Assembly (NCBI GenBank): GCA_947454295.1
Contig: CANGMO010000212.1
Coordinates: 1-5,264 of the forward strand
Direction of reading: 5' to 3'
Length of the DNA: 5,264 nt
Origin: Verrucomicrobiota bacterium
Lineage (GTDB): Bacteria; Verrucomicrobiota; Verrucomicrobiia; Limisphaerales; UBA9464
Positions 1 to 5,264 of the stretch are shown here, one piece after another. The notes below the pieces were generated by a model, which was not told the origin of the DNA, did not search any database, and was given only the letters and a program-made list of their open reading frames with translations. The position numbers and the translations under genes were made by a program. Numbering within the stretch: position 1 is the first letter of the stretch; every line of letters starts with the position of its first letter.

Positions 1-218
1 AGCTGATCGGCTGTAAACCGGCGGCCGGCCTCGCGCATCAAATTGGTCTCCGCGTGACCCGTGACATCGGAGCCCGTGATGACCGTGTTCTCCGACTCCA
101 GGAGCACCTTGCCTGCGGAATCCGCCAGGAGGGCGCCGAAGGGGTGGTTGCCGTTGGCCCGGGCCCGCGCGGCGATGGCGATGGCGGATCGAAGGAGGGT
201 GGTGTCCGTGGCGGTCAC
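1..218 (-). CDS. Nucleoside/cytidine-type deaminase, N-terminal part (cut by window edge)
   Basis: This is the first 72 codons of a zinc-dependent deaminase of the CDA superfamily (nucleoside, guanine or tRNA-adenosine deaminase-like), a cytoplasmic enzyme that hydrolytically removes an amino group from a nucleobase or nucleoside. Counting from the GTG at 218, residues 24-29 read NHPFGA, the substrate-binding segment typical of the family. Residues 54-58 read GHAET, containing the HxE zinc/catalytic motif (His55 as zinc ligand, Glu57 as proton shuttle). The second zinc motif, PCxxC, would lie beyond the left edge, so activity cannot be confirmed. No ATG is available; GTG at 218 is preferred, and an in-frame GTG at 230 would add four residues. 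Neither has a clear Shine-Dalgarno. It is divergent from the hydrolase gene. The superfamily is secure, the substrate is not. Confidence 0.82.
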   Translation of the reverse strand, partial: MTATDTTLLRSAIAIAARARANGNHPFGALLADSAGKVLLESENTVITGSDVTGHAETNLMREAGRRFTADQ

Positions 219-230
219 GCACTTAAGCAC

Positions 231-331
231 GAATGAAAACTGGGGAATTAAAAATGAAAAATGCGGGGAGGGAACCGCGGCGGCCAAACATTCGGTGGCG
301 GCATCGACCGGGATTGGGGACATTTCTATCC
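231..331. promoter_or_regulatory. Divergent intergenic spacer with AT-rich patch
   Basis: The spacer lies between the minus-strand deaminase and the plus-strand hydrolase. About 231-267 is sharply more AT-rich than the surroundings, with an AAAAATG motif repeated (250-256 and 257-263). On the minus strand TTTAAT (complement of 247-252) could be a -10 box for the deaminase, but no convincing -35 lies at the right distance. No plus-strand promoter could be fixed. The role as shared promoter region is inferred from the divergent layout and base composition. Confidence 0.3.
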
Positions 332-1168
332 ATGCGCCCCGTTGGATGCTCGCTTCACATGGTGATTCGTTGGGTTCTGTTCGCCTTCATCGTTTCACGA
401 CCCTTTTGCGGTGCGGCGGCCACCGTTCATCAAACCGAGACGAATCTGCTCTATCGCACCGGGGACCTGACCGAGGGCATGCGGGAGCGATGCCGGCTCG
501 ATGTCCATTACCCGGTGGGCGGATCCAATCTGGTGACGGTGATCTGGTGGCATGGCGGCGGTCTCACCGGCGGGAATCGCGAGATCCCCCGGGCGCTCCA
601 AAACCGAGGACTCATTGTGGTCGCGCCGAGCTATCGGCTCAGCCCGCAGGCCAAGGCCCCGGCGTATCTCGAGGACGCCGCCGCCGCGGTGGCGTGGACG
701 TACGCCCACCTCGCTCAATATGGCGGATCCGATCGGCTCGTGTTTCTGAGCGGCCATTCGGCGGGCGGCTATCTCGCGACCATGGTCGGAATGGATCGTC
801 GATGGCTCGCGCCCCACGGGTTGGATCCCAACCGGCTCGCGGGTTTGGTCCCGTTCAGCCCCCAGGCCATCACCCACTTCACCATTCGCGCGGAGCGGGG
901 CGTTGCGGACACGACGCCGGTGATTGATGAGTTCGCCCCCGTTCATTTCGTCCGCAAGGATGCGCCGCCGCTGCTGCTGATCACGGGGGATCGCGAGCTC
1001 GAGCTCCTGGGACGCTACGAGGAAAATGCGTACTTCTGGCGGATGATGCAGCTGGTCGGACATCCCGACACGCATCTGCACGAACTGGGCGGATTCACGC
1101 ACGGCCAGATGGCGGAGCCGGCGTTTCCGCTGCTGCTGCGCTTCATTCAGGCGCACACGAAGAAGTAG
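332..1168 (+). CDS. Secreted alpha/beta-hydrolase (BD-FAE-like esterase/lipase family)
   Basis: This is a 278-residue exported serine hydrolase, probably a carboxylesterase acting on esters in the periplasm or outside the cell. From the ATG at 332, residues 1-30 form a signal peptide: basic residues, a hydrophobic stretch around 14-22, and a small-residue run GAAA at 27-30. The mature part has the hormone-sensitive-lipase/BD-FAE pattern: HGGG oxyanion loop at 74-77, YRLSP at 101-105, nucleophile elbow GHSAGG at 141-146 (Ser143), acid Asp220 in LLITGD, and catalytic His257 in GFTHGQ. The triad is complete and the length normal. The ATG at 332 was chosen because GGGGA lies about 11 bases upstream and the signal peptide follows; ATG 359 also gives a good signal peptide. 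ATGs at 233 and 254 would place a polar, Arg-rich leader before it, which is unlikely. No polysaccharide-degradation genes are nearby, so the substrate is unknown. Confidence 0.85.
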   Translation: MRPVGCSLHMVIRWVLFAFIVSRPFCGAAATVHQTETNLLYRTGDLTEGMRERCRLDVHYPVGGSNLVTVIWWHGGGLTGGNREIPRALQNRGLIVVAPSYRLSPQAKAPAYLEDAAAAVAWTYAHLAQYGGSDRLVFLSGHSAGGYLATMVGMDRRWLAPHGLDPNRLAGLVPFSPQAITHFTIRAERGVADTTPVIDEFAPVHFVRKDAPPLLLITGDRELELLGRYEENAYFWRMMQLVGHPDTHLHELGGFTHGQMAEPAFPLLLRFIQAHTKK

Positions 1169-1390
1169 GCCGCGCATTGCGGCTCCGACCGATCGCCAAA
1201 CGGTGGGGCGGTGCTGCTGCGCCGCCCTAACTGTCCGTTCTGCGGGAGCAGAACGCCAGGGCGGTCGGTTTGCACCCCGATCTGAGGATGCGACGCGAGG
1301 CGCTGCTCGTGGTGAAGTATCCGCCGCGCGGCAGCGCGGACCCCACCAGTATTCGAAAAGCGGCGTGGCGCCTTGCTTCCCGCCGCACTC
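1169..1390. other. Non-coding convergent gap with several hairpins
   Basis: No gene with recognisable protein features is seen here; short open frames have skewed, Arg-rich composition. Just after the hydrolase stop, GCCGC/GCGGC (1169-1173 and 1179-1183, loop of 5) can form a small hairpin. It lacks a T-run, so it is at best a weak terminator or mRNA end for the hydrolase. Further right are hairpins at 1206-1227, 1236-1255 and 1324-1339, listed together as a structured repeat candidate. Confidence 0.5.
1202..1347. repeat. Structured intergenic element bounded by a 7-bp inverted repeat
   Basis: GGTGGGG (1202-1208) is exactly complementary to CCCCACC (1341-1347). Three hairpins lie inside or overlap this pair: GGGCGGTGC/GCGCCGCCC at 1206-1227 (9 bp with one wobble, 4-nt loop), CGTTCTGC/GCAGAACG at 1236-1255 (8 bp perfect, loop GGGA), and CCGCGC/GCGCGG at 1324-1339 (6 bp, loop GGCA). 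The first hairpin shares bases with the outer pair, so they would be alternative foldings. The arrangement suits a dispersed palindromic (REP/MITE-like) unit or a structured RNA. Neither is proven, and GC-rich DNA forms short stems readily. Confidence 0.35.
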
Positions 1391-1439
1391 CAAAAAAGAA
1401 CCGCCCCCGGACCGGATCTGAGTCCGGTGCGGGGGCGGT
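1391..1439 (-). terminator. Intrinsic terminator of the small cytochrome gene
   Basis: Arms at 1400-1416 and 1423-1439 pair over 17 positions with a single mismatch around a 6-nt loop. Read on the minus strand, the stem is followed at once by TTCTTTTTTGG (complement of 1390-1400), a proper T-tract. It lies about 80 bases past the stop of the minus-strand cytochrome gene. No T-run follows on the plus strand, so it should act mainly leftward. Confidence 0.88.
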
Positions 1440-1518
1440 GGGTCGTTTGGGACGCTTCGTGGGCGGCCCAAAGGTTTGAAATGGATTGCCCGGCCCGGTC
1501 AGGCCTGGCGGAACCGGA

Positions 1519-1908
1519 TCACTTGTGCTCCTTGTCCGGCTTGTGGGCGGAGTGACACGCCTTGCAGTTCACCGCTTCCTTGTACTGGTCGAGCGCGCCC
1601 GGGGCGCCCTTGTCGAGCGCCTTGGTGGCGGCGAGCAGCGCGGTGACGCGCTTCTTCCACTCGGCCTTGTCGCCCTTCTCCGGATCGTTGAGCAGCATCG
1701 AGGGGTAGTACTCGAGCAGCTTCTTGATCTCTTCCTTGGTGCCATTGCCGTCCATCACGTGCTTGCCGATGGAATCCTTGCCCTTGTGGAGGGCCTTCAT
1801 GACTTCCTCGGTGGTGTACTTGGCCTTCGGGGCGGCCTGGGTGGCCACGACGGCGACGGAGACGCCGGCGATCAGCACCGACGCGGCGAAACGGACAGTT
1901 GTCTTCAT
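1519..1908 (-). CDS. Small exported monohaem cytochrome c (class II / c'-like)
   Basis: This 129-residue protein is predicted to be a periplasmic electron carrier or haem sensor. Residues 1-25 form a clear signal peptide (MKTT, one Arg, hydrophobic core to about 22, cleavage near TQA). The mature part of about 104 residues is Lys/Ala/Glu-rich and apparently all-helical. Its single haem-binding motif CKACH lies at 115-119, only ten residues from the end. That C-terminal placement is the class II (cytochrome c'/c-556) arrangement rather than the N-terminal motif of class I. The sixth ligand is not evident; Met37, Met52 and Met71 are candidates, or the iron may be five-coordinate. The tail (His119, His122, His128) is polar and His-containing. 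The start is fixed by the signal peptide; no good Shine-Dalgarno is seen. It has its own promoter candidate and terminator, so it is probably monocistronic. The exact subfamily is uncertain. Confidence 0.87.
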   Translation of the reverse strand: MKTTVRFAASVLIAGVSVAVVATQAAPKAKYTTEEVMKALHKGKDSIGKHVMDGNGTKEEIKKLLEYYPSMLLNDPEKGDKAEWKKRVTALLAATKALDKGAPGALDQYKEAVNCKACHSAHKPDKEHK

Positions 1909-1967
1909 GAATTGCTAGGGAGCGATGGGTTGCAGCCCGGATTGGATTAGGTGGGCTGTGGGCGGCG

Positions 1968-1997
1968 ATTAGAAATGCAGGATCGTCCGCCGGGCAA
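1968..1997 (-). promoter_or_regulatory. Candidate sigma70 promoter for the small cytochrome gene
   Basis: On the minus strand, TTGCCC (complement of 1992-1997) and TCTAAT (complement of 1968-1973) are 18 bp apart. They match the -35 consensus at 4 of 6 positions and the -10 at 5 of 6. Transcription would begin near 1961, giving a leader of roughly 50 bases before the ATG at 1908. Confidence 0.42.
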
Positions 1998-2039
1998 GCG
2001 AAAGATGGCAGTCGGCACCGTTGATCCTAAATGCGGCAG

Positions 2040-2071
2040 TTGAAGGGTTGAAGTGCTGAAGGGTTGAAGGG
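2040..2071. repeat. Four-copy 8-bp tandem repeat
   Basis: The units TTGAAGGG, TTGAAGTG, CTGAAGGG and TTGAAGGG run head to tail over 32 bp, differing from one another at only two positions. Seen differently, TGAAGGGTTGAAG occurs twice, 16 bp apart (2041 and 2057). It lies in non-coding DNA. The period of 8 is not a multiple of three and there is no conserved frame. Confidence 0.85.
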
Positions 2072-2094
2072 GCGGGGAGCTGTGAGGTCGGGTG

Positions 2095-2141
2095 CGCCGC
2101 TGCCGTGGACCAGCGGTGGGGGGAGAGCTGCCGCTCTCTCC
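2095..2141. repeat. Pair of adjacent hairpins
   Basis: The first hairpin pairs 2095-2102 with 2111-2118 (8 bp including one G-T wobble, 8-nt loop). The second pairs 2120-2128 with 2133-2141 (9 bp including one wobble, loop TGCC). They are separated by a single base. Read on the minus strand they lie about 85-130 bases after the phosphatase-cytochrome stop, but no T-tract follows, so a standard intrinsic terminator is not supported. A transcript-end structure or an intergenic palindromic repeat is possible. Confidence 0.45.
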
Positions 2142-2226
2142 AATCTACAGGACGACCAGCGTCAGCGCCGTCGTCGCCCGAGGGGAAACCCTTGGGGCAA
2201 TCGGCCAAACCGCCGAGCCATCAAGA

Positions 2227-3147
2227 TTAGTCGCGGAAGTTTCGATGGCAGGCAGAGCAGGATTTGCCAACGGCACGTAGCGCCTCGGTGGCGGCGGTGA
2301 TGCGCTCCGCGCTGCGTTGCGCGTCGAGGACGTCGAGTTGCCGGGTGAGTTCGGCGGCGAGGGTGTCGGCTGCATGAAGCGCAGACTCAAACGTTTCACC
2401 CCGTCCCGTTCCCGCTCCGGTGCGGTGCGCCTCATGAAACAATTCCTGAAGCTGCAGCGCGTTGGGAGCTGCGGGCGCGGGAAACTCCTGCTTTTGCGCG
2501 GCCTTCAGGGCGTCCCAGCGGGAATCGATGTGCACCATGATACCCGCCAGCGGCGCCACCGCGACGCGCGAAGGGAAGTTGGTGGACACCCTGGCCAGCG
2601 CCTCGGGTGACGGGGCGTTAAAGGTGGCAGCCGAGCGGTACAGTCCCGTGTAGTTGGTGGCGGTGCCGGCGAGCTTCATCCACCGCTCGGCGAGTGCCGG
2701 TTCCCATCCCGCCACGCCTTCGCACATCACGGCCACGGCGGCCGGGCCGCGGTGTTTTCCATGATGGCAATGCACATAAACGGGACCGGGCAGCGTCTGC
2801 GCGGCGCGGATCAGTTGGAGCACGTTGGTGGCCGGAATGCCGTCGTATCCGAACGGGACATGGACGTAGCGCAGACCGAACTTCGCGGCGCGTTCCACAT
2901 CGGGCGGGGCGCCGTCCACGCTCAGGAGAGTCTTCACCCCGAGCTTTTGGAGCAGGGCGAAATCGGCATCGGTCTGCGGCACCGACCCGGAGAAGAAGCG
3001 CCCGGCCACGGCGTAGACGTTGTCCAGTCCCTGCAGCTGCATGGGACGATACGGCGGCGGCGACTGCGGCTGCGCGCGCAGAGTACCCCACCATGCCGAG
3101 GCGACGATCAGGGCGGACAGCAGGGCGCTGCGGGGGGAATGGGTCAT
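2227..3147 (-). CDS. Exported tyrosine-phosphatase-like domain fused to a cytochrome c'-like haem domain
   Basis: This 306-residue protein has three parts. Residues 1-25 are a signal peptide (MTHSPR, hydrophobic core about 8-20, cleavage near LRA). Residues about 40-180 resemble dual-specificity/tyrosine phosphatases: FFSGSVPQTD near 51-60, a beta strand TLLSVDG at 73-79, possible general acid Asp102 in FGYDGIP, and the P-loop VHCHHGKHRG at 125-134, with Cys127 and Arg133 forming the CX5R signature. Residues about 195-306 are helical and end in VGKSCSACHRNFRD (293-306), a close fit to the class II cytochrome c' C-terminus, with haem-binding CSACH at 297-301. The usual Ser/Thr after the P-loop Arg is Gly134, so catalysis may be altered. 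The substrate is unknown; a haem-bearing domain implies a periplasmic location and cytochrome c maturation. The start is supported by the signal peptide; no clear Shine-Dalgarno. It is insulated from upstream eno by a terminator. Domain calls are by eye. Confidence 0.85.
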   Translation of the reverse strand: MTHSPRSALLSALIVASAWWGTLRAQPQSPPPYRPMQLQGLDNVYAVAGRFFSGSVPQTDADFALLQKLGVKTLLSVDGAPPDVERAAKFGLRYVHVPFGYDGIPATNVLQLIRAAQTLPGPVYVHCHHGKHRGPAAVAVMCEGVAGWEPALAERWMKLAGTATNYTGLYRSAATFNAPSPEALARVSTNFPSRVAVAPLAGIMVHIDSRWDALKAAQKQEFPAPAAPNALQLQELFHEAHRTGAGTGRGETFESALHAADTLAAELTRQLDVLDAQRSAERITAATEALRAVGKSCSACHRNFRD

Positions 3148-3230
3148 GCCACGGGACGGTGCTGCCGGTGACCTACGGACTTTTGGGAACGATCACAACG
3201 AGGAAATGCCGTAGAGACTCTGATCACATG

Positions 3231-3265
3231 AAAACACCCCGGAAGCGCGGGGCTTCCGGGGTGTT
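3231..3265 (-). terminator. Intrinsic terminator of eno
   Basis: Arms at 3233-3246 and 3252-3265 are perfectly complementary over 14 bp with a 5-nt loop. On the minus strand the stem runs into TTTTCATG (complement of 3227-3234). It starts about 32 bases after the enolase stop and separates eno from the downstream phosphatase-cytochrome gene. On the plus strand TTGTTG follows the stem, giving little support for rightward termination, where no gene would need it. Confidence 0.9.
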
Positions 3266-3297
3266 GTTGAAGCGGAGAATTTCCGGTGCGGTGCGGA

Positions 3298-4587
<1,290 letters not shown>

Positions 4588-4619
4588 GTTCTTGGTGTCC
4601 GTGTCAGAAAGGACAGGCC

Positions 4620-4648
4620 ATGGAACGGAACGCCGGCAGGGGCGTCAA
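4620..4648 (-). promoter_or_regulatory. Candidate promoter of eno
   Basis: On the minus strand TTGACG (complement of 4643-4648, 5 of 6 to consensus) is followed after 17 bp by TTCCAT (complement of 4620-4625, only 3 of 6). This would give a leader of about 25 bases. A short inverted repeat, GGGGC/GCCCC (4639-4643 and 4650-4654), overlaps the -35 box and could be an operator or chance. The weak -10 keeps confidence low. Confidence 0.32.
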
Positions 4649-4754
4649 GGCCCCGGATTGGCTGAAACACGCTTGTGACGCACCCAAAGGTTGTTTGAAC
4701 TTCCCGCCAGTTTGAGCGTCGGAAGCTCGACTTCCCGGCCCTGCGCCTGCTTGG

Positions 4755-4774
4755 CTGGGGCCAGCAGTCCCCAG
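4755..4774 (+). promoter_or_regulatory. Inverted repeat abutting the MoxR start codon
   Basis: CTGGGG (4755-4760) and CCCCAG (4769-4774) are perfectly complementary with an 8-nt loop. The right arm ends five bases before the ATG at 4780. In the mRNA this stem would occupy the place where a ribosome-binding site belongs, and no other Shine-Dalgarno is seen. It could instead be a protein-binding palindrome or chance in GC-rich DNA. Confidence 0.35.
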
Positions 4775-4779
4775 AATTT

Positions 4780-5264
4780 ATGTCCACGCCGTCCCCGGAA
4801 CTCGCCGCCCAGCTCGATGCGGCCAGCCGCCATCTTCAACAGGTTCGCACCGAGATCGCCCGGGTGATCGTGGGGCAGGGGGACCTCATCCACCGGCTGC
4901 TCGTGTCGCTGGTCGCCCGCGGCCACGTGCTGCTCGAGGGCCTTCCCGGTCTGGCCAAGACCGCCAGCGTCAGCGCCCTCGCCCAGGCCACGCACTGCCA
5001 GTTTTCACGCATCCAGTTCACGCCCGACCTGCTCCCGGGCGACATCACCGGCTCGCTCATCTACGACCCGGTCAAGGGCACCTACTCGACCCGCACCGGC
5101 CCCATCTTCGCCAACCTCGTCCTCGCCGACGAAATCAACCGCGCGCCGTCCAAGGTCCAGTCGGCCCTGCTCGAGGCCATGCAGGAGCGCCAGGTGACCA
5201 TCGGCGACCAGACCCACGCGCTCCCCAAGCCGTTCCTCGTGCTGGCCACGCAGAATCCGATCGA
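4780..5264 (+). CDS. MoxR-family AAA+ ATPase, N-terminal part (cut by window edge)
   Basis: The frame from ATG 4780 stays open to the window end, giving the first 161 residues of an ATPase usually about 320-340 long. MoxR proteins are cytoplasmic AAA+ chaperones, often encoded beside DUF58 and von Willebrand factor A proteins and thought to help assemble or insert metals into partner complexes. Seen here: IVGQ at 30-33, Walker A GLPGLAKT at 54-61 (Lys60, Thr61), FTPDLLPGDITG at 80-91, Walker B LVLADEINRA at 113-122 (Asp117, Glu118), LLEAMQERQVTIG at 130-142, and ATQNP at 156-160 with sensor-1 Asn159. These are near-invariant in MoxR. The start fits the usual short N-terminal helix before VIVGQ; no in-frame upstream ATG lies close by. 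It is divergent from eno; an operon with DUF58/VWA genes to the right is expected but unseen. Confidence 0.95.
   Translation, partial: MSTPSPELAAQLDAASRHLQQVRTEIARVIVGQGDLIHRLLVSLVARGHVLLEGLPGLAKTASVSALAQATHCQFSRIQFTPDLLPGDITGSLIYDPVKGTYSTRTGPIFANLVLADEINRAPSKVQSALLEAMQERQVTIGDQTHALPKPFLVLATQNPI

Larger units (their letters stand above)
1909..2226. other. Non-coding gap between the two cytochrome-domain genes
   Basis: No credible gene is seen. The right half (about 2040-2141), downstream of the phosphatase-cytochrome stop, holds a tandem octamer repeat and two back-to-back hairpins. The left half holds the promoter candidate of the small cytochrome gene. No T-rich intrinsic terminator for the phosphatase-cytochrome gene could be found, so its transcript may end by another mechanism or read on into the small cytochrome gene. 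Confidence 0.5.

Noticed and set aside
332..436. Lipoprotein signal peptide on the hydrolase
   Set aside because: A Cys at residue 26 follows Arg-Pro-Phe, which does not fit the lipobox; an ordinary signal peptidase I site near the GAAA run is more likely.
61..927. Plus-strand open frame covering the deaminase and hydrolase starts
   Set aside because: Its composition is Arg/Gly/Ser-rich and low in complexity. It overlaps two genes with clear motifs in other frames.
395..1471. Long minus-strand open frame opposite the hydrolase
   Set aside because: The plus-strand frame has a full catalytic triad, oxyanion loop and signal peptide. The opposite frame is Arg/Pro-rich, shows no family features and runs through the terminator stem; it is a by-product of high GC.
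1486..1950. Plus-strand frame opposite the small cytochrome
   Set aside because: It is Leu/Gly/Val-rich antisense sequence with no motif, while the minus strand has a signal peptide, CxxCH, promoter and terminator.
2040..2071. CRISPR-like array
   Set aside because: Units are 8 bp, directly abutting, with no spacers and no cas genes nearby; it is a simple tandem repeat.
1969..2208. 79-residue minus-strand frame in the gap between the cytochrome genes
   Set aside because: Much of it is made from the octamer repeat and hairpins. It has no recognisable domain and no ribosome-binding signal.
3216..3230. CRP-type operator upstream of the fusion gene
   Set aside because: Minus-strand TGTGATC resembles one half-site, but the opposite half (TCACA at the correct spacing) is missing.
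4645..4995. Minus-strand frame over the divergent spacer and MoxR start
   Set aside because: It conflicts with the MoxR Walker A region on the plus strand and shows no family features.

Overview
The window is GC-rich DNA with weak or absent Shine-Dalgarno signals and several structured intergenic stretches. Together with a class II-type cytochrome c, a secreted BD-FAE-like esterase and a MoxR ATPase, this suggests a Verrucomicrobiota-like (or related PVC) bacterium. That placement is inference; no marker gene in the window decides it.

Layout: (1) The left edge (1-218, minus) carries the N-terminal 72 codons of a nucleoside/cytidine-type deaminase, cut by the window. (2) An AT-rich divergent spacer leads to a secreted alpha/beta-hydrolase (332-1168, plus). 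(3) A 350-bp convergent gap holds several hairpins and ends in a strong intrinsic terminator serving the minus-strand gene on its right. (4) A small exported monohaem cytochrome c (1519-1908, minus) has a recognisable promoter upstream. (5) A 318-bp gap contains an octanucleotide tandem repeat and two adjacent hairpins. (6) Next is an exported protein (2227-3147, minus) that joins a Cys-X5-Arg tyrosine-phosphatase-like domain to a C-terminal cytochrome c'-like haem domain. (7) Enolase (3298-4587, minus) follows, with its own terminator and a candidate promoter. (8) A divergent spacer leads to the start of a MoxR-family AAA+ ATPase (4780 onward, plus), cut by the right edge.

Most genes look independently transcribed: eno and the phosphatase-cytochrome gene are separated by a terminator, and the small cytochrome has its own promoter. 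Enolase is glycolytic housekeeping and the deaminase belongs to nucleobase/nucleoside salvage. Three of the six proteins (hydrolase, small cytochrome, phosphatase-cytochrome) carry signal peptides and act outside the cytoplasm. The two cytochromes are neighbours on the same strand and both have the haem motif at the extreme C-terminus, so they may be related or work in one periplasmic redox process.

The most unusual object is the phosphatase-cytochrome c' fusion. It has a histidine-rich phosphate-binding loop that lacks the usual Ser/Thr after the catalytic Arg.
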